From the NCBI GenBank assembly GCA_007126675.1, contig SLAU01000053.1, positions 1-21,732 of the forward strand: a stretch of 21,732 nucleotides of DNA. The letters run 5' to 3'. Position 1 is the first letter of the stretch; each line of letters opens with the position of its first letter. A model generated the notes under the pieces. That model ran no database searches. It was given only the letters and a program-made list of their open reading frames with translations, and was not told the DNA's origin. This stretch comes from Balneolaceae bacterium. GTDB lineage: Bacteria; Bacteroidota; Rhodothermia; Balneolales; Balneolaceae. The position numbers and the translations under genes are program-made. Positions 7,418-16,149 of this stretch are shown in pieces.

Positions 7418-10300
7418 TTAGATTTTCCCTTCTACTTTAACCGTATATCCGCCATTTTTTGATAATTCCAGGTCTGCATTTATACGCCTGGCGCGCAATT
7501 TAATATTACGTAATCCCTGTCCGCTTTTCTTCAGGCCATTTGTAGCAGACCCGTTGTCTTTTACCAATAACTGGTAATCTCTGCCTTTCATTGCAAATTC
7601 AATATCCACTTCTGTTGCATTCGAATGCTTTGAAATATTATTAACTGCTTCCTTAAAAATCAGGTATATATTCTCTTTAATATGTACAGGCAGTTTTTCG
7701 TCCATATTTAATTTATCGAAACTATACCTTACTTCAGGTTGTCCTGATCTGAATATGTGATTTACATAATCCTGCATGCGATCCGTAAGATCTCCTGCCG
7801 TATCATTCCTGGCGTCAATAGACCATACAATATCATCAAGGCTTGATACGATCTTTCTGCTTTGATCTCCCAATTGTTTCAGCGTGTCTCGTAATTCATC
7901 ACTGATATTCCCGGCCCGTAAAAAATCTGTTTGAAGCGCAAGTTCTGTAAGCGATGATCCTACATCATCATGTAAATCACTTGCTATTTGGACGCGCATA
8001 GGCTCAATATCTATCTGCTTGGTTGCTTTAAAGTAGCGGTAATAAAACAAAATCAATCCTCCCACTGCCAAAATAAGCAATGCAATAAACCACCATTGCA
8101 GCCAGAAAGGAGGTTTTATAGTAAATGCATAGGAAAGTGTATGAGAGCTTTGAACACCGTCTGCATTATACGCGCGCACTCTGAACCGGTATTGATTTGG
8201 GGTTAATGACGGGTATTGCACTACCCGTTCCCTGGTTGTTTGCCACTCATCATCTAAACCTTCAAGTTTATATTCATACAATATCCGCTCAGAACTTTCA
8301 AAACTTAAGCCGATAAAATTAAACTGGATAAAGCTTTGATCATGTGGAAATACATTTTTATCACTGTCGGTAACCATCATACCACTTACCATTATTTCCT
8401 CAAATTCAATACCAGGTGGTGTATTATTGGGCTGCACCCTATCAGGAAAAAATTGACTCAGTCCCTCAACGGTACCCAGCCATAGCGTTCCATCGCTTGC
8501 AACAAATGAAGCACCGGCGTTCAATTCATTCGCGATTAACCCATGTTTCTGATTAAATAACTTGAACGCTTTAATTCTTTCAATTCGTGAATCAGCTTCA
8601 AAAAACTTATCCGGATTAAATCTGAAAATACCTCTGTTTGTACCTATCCAATACTGGTTACTGTGATCTTGGGTTGTGAAGTAAGTAATAATACCGGTTT
8701 GCTCATCTCCGGCAGGTGCAGTTATTTCATCGTCTTCCATAATTGCAACCCCGTTAAAGGTAGAGAACCATTTCCTGTCTTCATGATCAATATGGATATG
8801 AATTACACCATTACTCGGCAGTCCGTCGCCTATTGTATAATGTTGAAATGAGTCGCCATCGTAAGCTGCAACTCCGCCATACGTGGCAAACCACCAGGTT
8901 CCCTCCTTATCTCTTTTAATATCCATCACCGTATTATTAAGCAGTCCGCTTTCGGTATTGAATTGCCTGTACTTACTTCCATCAAAACGGAATACACCGT
9001 CATTATATGTGGCAATCCAGAATACACCATCTTCATAATCATCTTCAACAATACGCCTTACAACACCGTAGGGAAACAGATCTTCAGAAAGTTTTTGAAT
9101 AGACCCATCTTCGAAAATGTGAATACCGTCTCTTCCGCCAAACCACAGCCTGTTCTCACTGTCTTCAAGAATACTGTAGAGTTTTGAATCACTTAGCCCA
9201 TGCTGTTCTCCAAAATGTTGCAGATTTTCACCATCATATCTTAAAACACCGCCACCATAAGTAGCTATCCAGATGTGATTATTGTGATCTTCTTCAAAGC
9301 CTGTAACCACATTATTTGTCAGACCATTATCAACGTTAAAATTCAGAAATCTCTCTCCTGAAAACATATTGAGACCGCCACCAAGGGTACCGAGCCATAT
9401 ATTTCCCTCCCGGTCTTCCATAGTTTCATATACAAGTACCGCTGATAACCCCTCTTCAGTTGTGTAGTTTCTGAAATTTTGTCCGTCAAAATGTGAAGCG
9501 CCGGCTTCGGTTCCCAGCCAAAAAGTGCCATCATCTAATGCCGTTACCGAGTGGATGTTCAAATTGTTCAGCCCGTGATCGTGATGAAAGTGATAGAACT
9601 CATCATTTGATTTAAGTATCAATCCCCTTTCAGTGCCAATCCACAAGTTACCGTCATAATCAACTTCCAGCGTTCTGATTCTCTGTTCCGGTAATCCATC
9701 ATTTTCCGTAATTAACTTAAATTCACGGTCTTTGTGCCTGATTAATCCACCGCGTGTACCAATCCAGACTGTACCATCCGGAGTTTGCTGAACCGATCGC
9801 ACCTGCAATCCTCTGTAACCATGTGCATCTGAAATATTTTTAAGCTCTCCCGCTGCATCTAATCGCCAAACACCATTACCTTGTGTCGAAAACCAGTGTT
9901 CGTCGTTCCTATCGTGGAAAATATCCAAAATTGTCATGCCGTCCAGGGCACGCAGGTTATCCGGAGTGTAGATCGAGTCGTTGTGCATGACCGCCGCACC
10001 CGAATCCGTTCCCAGCCAAAGCTGTCCATCCCCTCCCTGGTGAATTGCATTTACCCGGTTATCGGGTAATCCGTGACTTTCATAGTACTGCTGAAATCTG
10101 AGGCCATCAAAACGGTTCAGGCCAAAACCGGTGCCTACCCATATAAAACCTTTATCATCCTGAATTAATGAATGCACTACCGATTCACTTAAACCCTGCT
10201 GAATGGAATAGGATTTGAACGGCAGCGTTTGGCTGTTTGATTTACTCACCAAACAAGTGAAAAGAATCAGAAATGATATTGCAATTAGCCGTGATTTCAT
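7418..10300 (-). CDS. Two-propeller periplasmic sensor histidine kinase (Reg_prop, Y_Y_Y, HisKA_3, HATPase)
   Basis: The protein has a signal peptide (MKSRLIAISFLILFTCLVSKSNSQ). About fourteen beta-propeller repeats follow, each marked by a W-(I/L/V/F)-(G/A/S)-T-x2-G pattern such as IWVGTGFGLNRFDG and LWLGTVEGLSQF, enough for two seven-bladed propellers. Next come a Y_Y_Y immunoglobulin-like domain (LEGLDDEWQTT and on), one membrane helix (WWFIALLILAVGGLILFYYRYF), a HisKA_3 domain and an HATPase domain. The phosphoacceptor is the His of SDLHDDVGSSL, about residue 777. The N-box is KEAVNNISKHS; the G1 box reads DNGSAT, lacking the second Gly of D-x-G-x-G. The propeller domain senses an unknown periplasmic ligand, often an oligosaccharide in this family, and the kinase passes phosphate to the regulator 11 nt downstream. 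I chose ATG at 10300 over the GTG directly before it (10303). Confidence 0.93.
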   Translation of the reverse strand: MKSRLIAISFLILFTCLVSKSNSQTLPFKSYSIQQGLSESVVHSLIQDDKGFIWVGTGFGLNRFDGLRFQQYYESHGLPDNRVNAIHQGGDGQLWLGTDSGAAVMHNDSIYTPDNLRALDGMTILDIFHDRNDEHWFSTQGNGVWRLDAAGELKNISDAHGYRGLQVRSVQQTPDGTVWIGTRGGLIRHKDREFKLITENDGLPEQRIRTLEVDYDGNLWIGTERGLILKSNDEFYHFHHDHGLNNLNIHSVTALDDGTFWLGTEAGASHFDGQNFRNYTTEEGLSAVLVYETMEDREGNIWLGTLGGGLNMFSGERFLNFNVDNGLTNNVVTGFEEDHNNHIWIATYGGGVLRYDGENLQHFGEQHGLSDSKLYSILEDSENRLWFGGRDGIHIFEDGSIQKLSEDLFPYGVVRRIVEDDYEDGVFWIATYNDGVFRFDGSKYRQFNTESGLLNNTVMDIKRDKEGTWWFATYGGVAAYDGDSFQHYTIGDGLPSNGVIHIHIDHEDRKWFSTFNGVAIMEDDEITAPAGDEQTGIITYFTTQDHSNQYWIGTNRGIFRFNPDKFFEADSRIERIKAFKLFNQKHGLIANELNAGASFVASDGTLWLGTVEGLSQFFPDRVQPNNTPPGIEFEEIMVSGMMVTDSDKNVFPHDQSFIQFNFIGLSFESSERILYEYKLEGLDDEWQTTRERVVQYPSLTPNQYRFRVRAYNADGVQSSHTLSYAFTIKPPFWLQWWFIALLILAVGGLILFYYRYFKATKQIDIEPMRVQIASDLHDDVGSSLTELALQTDFLRAGNISDELRDTLKQLGDQSRKIVSSLDDIVWSIDARNDTAGDLTDRMQDYVNHIFRSGQPEVRYSFDKLNMDEKLPVHIKENIYLIFKEAVNNISKHSNATEVDIEFAMKGRDYQLLVKDNGSATNGLKKSGQGLRNIKLRARRINADLELSKNGGYTVKVEGKI

Positions 10301-10334
10301 CACAGTAAGCTAACAAGATCCATGATTTGAACAA

Positions 10335-10352
10335 ATCACATAATCATGTTAG
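10335..10352. promoter_or_regulatory. Imperfect copy of the ATCACAT dyad upstream of the sensor kinase gene
   Basis: ATCACAT-AATC-ATGTTAG matches the perfect dyad at 6744-6761 in the left arm, in three of four spacer bases and in five of seven right-arm bases. It overlaps two other dyads: GATTTG-AA-CAAATC (10324-10337) and CATGATT/AATCATG (10321-10327 with 10342-10348). On the minus strand a TTTG (10335-10332) is followed after 19 nt by TAGCTTAC (10312-10305), a fair match to a -7 element TAnnTTTG, but this would start transcription almost at the initiation codon. A second shared 9-mer, GATGTTAAC, lies at 10373-10381. Autoregulation of the kinase-regulator operon is the simplest reading. Confidence 0.5.
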
Positions 10353-10385
10353 ATACATAAAGTTAGCGGTTTGATGTTAACCGAA

Positions 10386-10418
10386 AATAAAAAAAGCCAC
10401 GCTGTAAGGCGTGGCTTT
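10386..10418 (-). terminator. Rho-independent terminator of the sigma factor gene
   Basis: AAAGCCACGC (10393-10402) and GCGTGGCTTT (10409-10418) form a 10-bp stem with a 6-nt loop. On the minus strand the stem is followed by a run of T (plus-strand A tract at about 10388-10394). It begins 9 nt after the stop codon of the sigma factor gene. Confidence 0.9.
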
Positions 10419-10426
10419 AAAATGGT

Positions 10427-11281
10427 TTAGCCAAGATAGGCCCGAAGTGCAGCACTTCGGTTATGATGGCGAAGCTTTCGCAAAGCTTTTTCCTTAATCT
10501 GACGAACACGCTCACGAGTCAGATCGAAACGCTCTCCAATCTCTTCAAGTGTAAGTGAATGCTCGCGCCCGATTCCAAAATAGAGACGAATTACTTCTGC
10601 TTCCCGCTTTGTTAATTTAGATAATGCACGTTCAATCTCCACTTTCAGAGATTCGCCCATTAACTCATTGTCAGGATTTGGAATCTCTTCATTTTCAAGA
10701 ACATCAAGCAGACGGTTGTCCTCGCCTTGTGCGAATGGAGCATCCATGGAGAGATGACGCCCGGAAATTTTAAGTGTATCTGCAACTTCACCAACGGTCA
10801 TTTCAAGGCTTTCCGCCAGCTCTGCAGCCGAAGGAACCCGCTCATATTCCTGCTCAAGCTTGGACAATTCCTTTCCAATTTTGTTAAGAGCACCCACACG
10901 ATTTAAAGGCAATCGAACAATTCTGCTCTGTTCTGCAAGTGCCTGAAGAATTGACTGCCTGATCCACCAAACAGCATATGAGATAAACTTAAATCCTCTT
11001 GTTTCATCAAAACGCTTTGCAGCCTTGATCAAACCTAAGTTTCCTTCGTTGATCAAATCACCAAGCGAAAGGCCCTGATTTTGATATTGTTTTGCAACAG
11101 AAACCACAAAACGAAGATTTGCCTTTGTCAGATCTTCCAGTGCCCTTTGTGATCCTTTTTGTATTTCTTTGGCGAGCCTGACTTCATCGTCAGGGGTAAT
11201 GAGTTTCTCTTTTCCAATTTCATGCAGATAACGATCTAACGATTCTGACTCGCGTGTAGAGATTCCTGAACTTTTTGCCAC
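10427..11281 (-). CDS. rpoD: Primary RNA polymerase sigma factor (short RpoD/SigA type)
   Basis: This 284-residue protein is a group 1 sigma-70 factor in the short form of Bacteroidota-like bacteria, lacking region 1.1. Region 1.2 is SLDRYLHEIGK (14-24). Region 2 includes LRFVVSVAKQYQNQGLSLGDLINEGNLGLIKA, with the -10 recognition helix FKFISYAVWWIRQSILQAL. Region 3 is around NKIGKELSKLEQE. Region 4 ends with TLEEIGERFDLTRERVRQIKEKALRKLR, the -35-binding helix-turn-helix. It directs RNA polymerase to housekeeping promoters. The start is GTG at 11281, since the upstream frame meets TAG at 11285-11287 with no ATG between. The gene has its own terminator downstream and a 163-nt AT-rich upstream gap, so it is probably transcribed alone. 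Confidence 0.96.
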   Translation of the reverse strand: MAKSSGISTRESESLDRYLHEIGKEKLITPDDEVRLAKEIQKGSQRALEDLTKANLRFVVSVAKQYQNQGLSLGDLINEGNLGLIKAAKRFDETRGFKFISYAVWWIRQSILQALAEQSRIVRLPLNRVGALNKIGKELSKLEQEYERVPSAAELAESLEMTVGEVADTLKISGRHLSMDAPFAQGEDNRLLDVLENEEIPNPDNELMGESLKVEIERALSKLTKREAEVIRLYFGIGREHSLTLEEIGERFDLTRERVRQIKEKALRKLRHHNRSAALRAYLG

Positions 11282-11444
11282 TTGCTAAAAAATTTAATTA
11301 AAAATAAATGAGTAAGCTTTCACTTCGATGAATGCTAAACAGAGTGTATAATAATGCCGTCTCGACTATAATATATAGGCTCTGTGCGAATTAACAACCT
11401 TTGAAAATAAGAAAAATTGCACAAAATTTACAGTATTAAATAGA

Positions 11445-12620
11445 TTACGTAACATCCTTTATAAAAGAACGTCCCGGTAAGCTATTTTTCACATTAAAGT
11501 ATTTCAAAACAGAAGCTGAAATGTCTGAAAAAGTACCTCTTATACCTAAATCAACTGTTTTATCAGAACCAGGTGTATATACAATAAGCGGAACAAATTC
11601 TCTTGTATGATCGGTGCTGTCATCAGCCGGATCGTTACCGTGGTCGCCTGTAAATGCAATGATATCGCCTTCAGTTAAATTTTGCATCATGGCCGGAATA
11701 GCCCGGTCGATCTCTTCGAGACTTTCTCCAAAACCTTCAGGATCCTGGCGGTGACCATAAATCTGATCGGTATCAATTAAATTCACAAAAACAAAGCTGT
11801 TATCAATTTCAGCGTTCATCAGGCTCAAAAGCTGCGAAATGCCTTCAGCATTACTTTTAGTTTTCCTGTACTGTGTAAAGCCCACACCTGCAAAAAGGTC
11901 GATTACTTTTCCGATCGAGTATGTTTTTACACCACTACCCTGTAATAAGGTGAGCATATTTGGTTCGGGCGGTATTGCCGAATAATCTTTTCTTTCATCT
12001 GATACTCTTGAGAAATTACCCGGTTCACCGATAAAGGGTCGTGCAATTACTCTGCCGACTTCATAATCCTCTATAACCACTTTTTTTCGGGATAACTCGC
12101 ACCACTCATAAAGCTTCTCAAGCGGAACAACATCTTTGTGGCAGGCGATCTGAAATACACTATCTGCGCTGGTGTATACTATCGGCAGACCTGTATTCAT
12201 ATGCTCTTCTCCATAGTCTCTGATCACATCCGTTCCGGAGTAAGGTTTATTACAGAGCACTCTTTCAACACCGGCCAATTCACAAAACTTTTGAATAACC
12301 GGCTCAGGAAAACCATTGGGAAATGTGGCAAAAGGTTTATCGAGATGGATACCAGCCAGCTCCCAATGCCCTGTCGTAGAGTCTTTCCCGGCAGATACCT
12401 CTCTCATTTTTCCAAATGATCCTGAGGGATTTTCAACTCTCCGTATCGAATGAAGTGGCTCAATATTTCCTAATCCCAATTTCTCAAAATTGGGAAGTTT
12501 GCAATTAGTAATTTCGCTGACTCTGCCCAGTGTATTAGCGTTTTCGTCTCCGTATTCGGCTGCATCTTCCTGCGCTCCAATACCCAGGCCGTCAATTATT
12601 ATGAGAAAAAATCTGTTCAT
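11445..12620 (-). CDS. deoB: Phosphopentomutase
   Basis: This 391-residue enzyme interconverts ribose 1-phosphate or deoxyribose 1-phosphate with the 5-phosphate, linking nucleoside salvage to the pentose phosphate pathway. It belongs to the alkaline phosphatase superfamily. Visible landmarks are IIIDGLGIGA with metal ligand D10, the phosphothreonine segment KDSTTGHWEL (79-88), LIDTDQIYGHRQD, AFTGDHGNDP and TDHTREFVPL, which together carry the remaining Asp and His metal ligands of the family. The length is normal. It is the last gene of a tight three-gene set with pepF and the GAF-domain gene, starting 9 nt after the latter. No nucleoside phosphorylase or deoC gene is in the window. Confidence 0.97.
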   Translation of the reverse strand: MNRFFLIIIDGLGIGAQEDAAEYGDENANTLGRVSEITNCKLPNFEKLGLGNIEPLHSIRRVENPSGSFGKMREVSAGKDSTTGHWELAGIHLDKPFATFPNGFPEPVIQKFCELAGVERVLCNKPYSGTDVIRDYGEEHMNTGLPIVYTSADSVFQIACHKDVVPLEKLYEWCELSRKKVVIEDYEVGRVIARPFIGEPGNFSRVSDERKDYSAIPPEPNMLTLLQGSGVKTYSIGKVIDLFAGVGFTQYRKTKSNAEGISQLLSLMNAEIDNSFVFVNLIDTDQIYGHRQDPEGFGESLEEIDRAIPAMMQNLTEGDIIAFTGDHGNDPADDSTDHTREFVPLIVYTPGSDKTVDLGIRGTFSDISASVLKYFNVKNSLPGRSFIKDVT

Positions 12621-12629
12621 AAGTATCTT

Positions 12630-14072
12630 TTAAGCAGAAACATTAATAGCACCTGACAAGGCTTTCTTTGCTTTAGAAATAACTCCATGAGCATCATCAT
12701 AACTTGGCCGTACCTCAGTGTAACCTATCTTAATTTCCAAATCGGCCCGTGTACCATCTCCTAAATCAACAGCTTTCCCATACTTCTCGTACACAGTCTT
12801 CAGCCATTTTTCATGATCCGCTTCAGCCTCTGTAAAAAGAAGGTATGTGAATACATAATCACTGTTAAAGCCTATAAATCCATTGTATCCAAAGTTTGAG
12901 GGATTTAACCCGCTCACAAGCAGTCTTTGAATCCTTTTCAAATCCTCGAGCCGGTGGCGTGAGCGAAGAGATTGAATATTTTCAATCGTAATTAAACCAA
13001 AAGTAACAAGCTGGTTTTCTGCTTCTCCCCTATTTATTTCATTCTCAATTGTTTTTTCCCAAAGTTCAGGAATAAAACTTCCATATTCGGTGGTAAACAA
13101 ATCCTGGTGTACCGGTACTTTCCCAAGGTTAATTTGCATATTCAAATTTGCAATTCTGACCAGGTTAATCAGCTGATGCTTTACTGCCTCCGTAAATACC
13201 AACGGATTGGAATCATACGCCAAAATTACTCCGTGCCGTCTGTCATTTATCAAAATTGGAATAGCCAGAGTAGCACCTTCGGTATGTGTCTCCGTTGTAG
13301 ATATCCTTTTTGGATTTTTATTGAAATGAATTGAAAATTGCGGCTTACCTTTATCCAAGGCATCATAAGCCATGGTTTTTTCTTCAAGAGATAAACCCAG
13401 TCCAGGCCCATTTTTGCTGTTCGCCGAAGATAACACGCTCGTCCACGATTGCATTCCTCTCAGAACCAGCGTAGCTCCGCCATCGGGCAGCATTTTTTGC
13501 ATCTCGTTCAAAACAGTGTGCAAGATGTCTGCTTTATGCTGACGTGGTGACATCATTTCAAGAGATTCTTCGTAGGCAACCCATTGCTGCTGATCGTCGT
13601 ATAAATCGGTAAGCTCAAGGTATGTATTCAGTACATTGACAAGAGCGTTTCTATAAGCTGAAAAAGTTTCTTCAAAATCAGAAAGATCAGGTTTTTCTGC
13701 TGTTTCTATTACTGTTAAGGAAACGGTTTCCCCATTATTCACAAAAGGAATAAAAGTGATATAATTTACGGGTACAGAGTCGTAGTAATGCTTTAGAAAA
13801 TTTTTACTTAACTCTTCACCAAGCCTTATCTGTTTTATCTGTTCAATATCTTTGAACTGATCAAGAAAAAACTGGTTGAATTCAATTCGGTCCTGGAACA
13901 TCACATTTGGCAAAACTGTGGAATTGGTCTCCAGCACAAATTGCTTTCTGATTCTATTTACCCAGTAGAAATAGACCGTCTCGGCATTTACGGATTTACG
14001 CAACAGATGAACAACATCATCCATGATATGCTTAAACTCCATAAGTGCTTTTTCTTGTCTTCTTAAAGCCAT
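12630..14072 (-). CDS. GAF-GAF protein with a degenerate GGDEF-like C-terminus
   Basis: I infer the family from layout rather than strong motifs. Residues about 15-155 and 175-315 each look like a GAF domain: strands and helices with IPFVNNGETVSLTVIE in the first and ATLAIPILINDRRHGVILAYD in the second, the typical 'IPI...GVI' core. Residues about 335-475 match the fold order of a GGDEF domain: FGLITIENIQSLRSRH in place of the D-x-D-x-F-K start, then GFNSDYVFTY (401-410) where GGDEF should be, then IKIGYTEV and VISKAKKAL, the 'S-I-G' strand and final helix. The catalytic residues are absent, so it should not make cyclic di-GMP. It has no signal peptide and is probably cytoplasmic. It lies 8 nt after pepF and 9 nt before deoB. 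It could be a sensor or scaffold; function unknown. Confidence 0.7.
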   Translation of the reverse strand: MALRRQEKALMEFKHIMDDVVHLLRKSVNAETVYFYWVNRIRKQFVLETNSTVLPNVMFQDRIEFNQFFLDQFKDIEQIKQIRLGEELSKNFLKHYYDSVPVNYITFIPFVNNGETVSLTVIETAEKPDLSDFEETFSAYRNALVNVLNTYLELTDLYDDQQQWVAYEESLEMMSPRQHKADILHTVLNEMQKMLPDGGATLVLRGMQSWTSVLSSANSKNGPGLGLSLEEKTMAYDALDKGKPQFSIHFNKNPKRISTTETHTEGATLAIPILINDRRHGVILAYDSNPLVFTEAVKHQLINLVRIANLNMQINLGKVPVHQDLFTTEYGSFIPELWEKTIENEINRGEAENQLVTFGLITIENIQSLRSRHRLEDLKRIQRLLVSGLNPSNFGYNGFIGFNSDYVFTYLLFTEAEADHEKWLKTVYEKYGKAVDLGDGTRADLEIKIGYTEVRPSYDDAHGVISKAKKALSGAINVSA

Positions 14073-14080
14073 AAGTAAAT

Positions 14081-15883
14081 TTATTTACCAAGTTCTTTAG
14101 CTAATTGTTCTGCGTCATCAACCATTTTTTCAAAAAGGGATAGGCCACGTTTCCAAAATTCTTTATCACGTATGTCTATGTCCAGTTTGGCAACAAGATC
14201 ATGCGGCCATTCGGAACCGCCCGCTTCCAGGAGTTTCAGATATTTATCCGAAAAGCCGTTTTTACTTTTTTTGTACGAATCGTATAAAGCCAGCACCAAT
14301 AATTCGCCAAACGCATACGCATAAACATAACCCGGAGTATGCAAGAAGTGTGGAATATAACACCACCAAAGTTTGTATTCATCCGTTAGTTCTACAGAAT
14401 CACCATAAAGATCATGTTGCGTTTGATGCCAAAGTTCAGAAAAACGATCCGTTGTTAATTCGCCGGCTTCTCTGCGCTCTGTATGGATCAATTCCTCGAA
14501 CCTGTTCATGGAAACCTGCCGAAAAACTGTTGCAATGGTATCGTCAATTTTGCTAATCAGCAGTGCAAGTTTTTCCTCTGGGTCGTTTAGGTTATCCATT
14601 AGCCGACTGAATACAAGCATTTCACCAAACACTGATGCGGTTTCGGCGGTGGTTAACGGAGTAGATGATTGCAATTCGCCCTGTTTACGAGCCAGGTATT
14701 GATGAACACCGTGACCCAATTCATGAGCAAGTGTTTGTACATCCCGCAACCTTCCGTCAAAATTCATAAACACGTACGGATGAACAGAAACCACCGTACT
14801 AGCTGAGTATGCCCCACCCCTTTTGCCGGGTCTTATTGCAGCATCAATCCAATTTTTATCAAAGAACTCTTCAGTTATGGTCCTCATTTCGGGATGAAAA
14901 TCACCATAAGCCTCAAGAACCATCTCTTTCGCTTTATCCCATTTAACCGTCTCTGTGCTTGCTGCTACCGGTGCATATCTGTCGTAATCGTATAATTTAT
15001 CGAAGTTTAGTAAACGTTTTTTGAGCTTATAATAACGCTGAACAAGCTCATAGCTGCCGGTTACAGATTCAATCAATGCATCAACTGTTTCATCATCTGT
15101 TTGATTAGCAAGGTTTCGGGAAGATATCCATTTTTCATATCCCCGCAATTTATCATTTGTGTGCTTATCAGCCAGCAGGGTGTTGAATATGTATGTAAGT
15201 GTTCTCGAGTGATCTTTAAAAGTATCTGTTAGAGAAGCGTGTGCTTTTCTCCGAACTTCACGATCCGGACTGTGCAATTTACTTAACACCTGTTGTTCAG
15301 TTAGTTCTTCTCCTTCAAATTCGAAACGTGCAGCACCCAGTGTTTCATCAAAATAACGGTTCCATGCAGATCGGCCGGTTACCGATTTAGCACTCATTAC
15401 CTGCTCGGCTTCCTCTCCCAGTGTGTGCGGTTTATACTGTCTCGAAACCGTTAAGTAGTGTTTCCACTTTTTTAACTCTTCGGACTGAATCCGGCTTTCA
15501 GCTTTTTCATCTTCTAATTTCAGCCACTCAACATTAAAAAAAACAAGTTTCTGACTCAACTCAGAGCCAAGCTCGCTTGCTTCCTGCAGGATTTTTCCGA
15601 GTGCAGGATCTTCTGTATTTGTTGACCAGATAAGGTGAGAATATGAGCCGATTTTACCCGCAGTCTGTATCAGAGATTCATACCTTTGAAGTGCCTCGGA
15701 AAACTCGGCAGCTGATAGTTCAGATATCTCGCCTTTGTAATCCTTTGCAAATTCATCAGCCTGTTTTAAAACCTGCTTTTTATCTTTCTTCAGATCTGGA
15801 TCATCAATAGAGCTGTATAAGTCTGATAAATCCCACTCAATATTTTCTGCTCCGGTTTTTTCTTTTCCTTTATTCGTACTCAT
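14081..15883 (-). CDS. pepF: Oligoendopeptidase F (M3B metallopeptidase)
   Basis: This 600-residue cytoplasmic zinc peptidase cuts short peptides and is the usual length for PepF. The zinc site is HELGH at residues 387-391 within LAHELGHGVHQYLA, with E388 as catalytic base and E414 in TTAETASVFGEM as the third metal ligand. The long helical N-terminal part, including the YRYD-like segment LYDYDRYAPV before the active site, is typical of the family. The C-terminal region has the conserved aromatic and His segment YIPHFLHTPGYVYAYAFG that helps bind peptide. It is the first gene of a minus-strand set with the GAF-domain gene and deoB, and is divergent from kgd. The 266 nt between pepF and kgd must hold both promoters; I see no convincing match, only AT-rich sequence. 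Confidence 0.96.
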   Translation of the reverse strand: MSTNKGKEKTGAENIEWDLSDLYSSIDDPDLKKDKKQVLKQADEFAKDYKGEISELSAAEFSEALQRYESLIQTAGKIGSYSHLIWSTNTEDPALGKILQEASELGSELSQKLVFFNVEWLKLEDEKAESRIQSEELKKWKHYLTVSRQYKPHTLGEEAEQVMSAKSVTGRSAWNRYFDETLGAARFEFEGEELTEQQVLSKLHSPDREVRRKAHASLTDTFKDHSRTLTYIFNTLLADKHTNDKLRGYEKWISSRNLANQTDDETVDALIESVTGSYELVQRYYKLKKRLLNFDKLYDYDRYAPVAASTETVKWDKAKEMVLEAYGDFHPEMRTITEEFFDKNWIDAAIRPGKRGGAYSASTVVSVHPYVFMNFDGRLRDVQTLAHELGHGVHQYLARKQGELQSSTPLTTAETASVFGEMLVFSRLMDNLNDPEEKLALLISKIDDTIATVFRQVSMNRFEELIHTERREAGELTTDRFSELWHQTQHDLYGDSVELTDEYKLWWCYIPHFLHTPGYVYAYAFGELLVLALYDSYKKSKNGFSDKYLKLLEAGGSEWPHDLVAKLDIDIRDKEFWKRGLSLFEKMVDDAEQLAKELGK

Positions 15884-16149
15884 TCAGATTGTTTCAACTT
15901 CGTTTAATTTTTGCGTTAATATACACAATAGAAGCTGCCCGATAAATCCAACTTACAGATAAATCTTTTAACTTTTTGAATCATTAAATTAGATCGTTTT
16001 TTTATCTAAATATGGTTAATTTTAAGAATGTCTACCTAATTTGCTTAACGGTAGAATTTTCAACCTGTTTTAGCAAGTAACTGTTCATTTATACAGGTCT
16101 ATCAACTACAGAAACAACAGTTTCAAAACAACTATAAAACCTCACTGAT

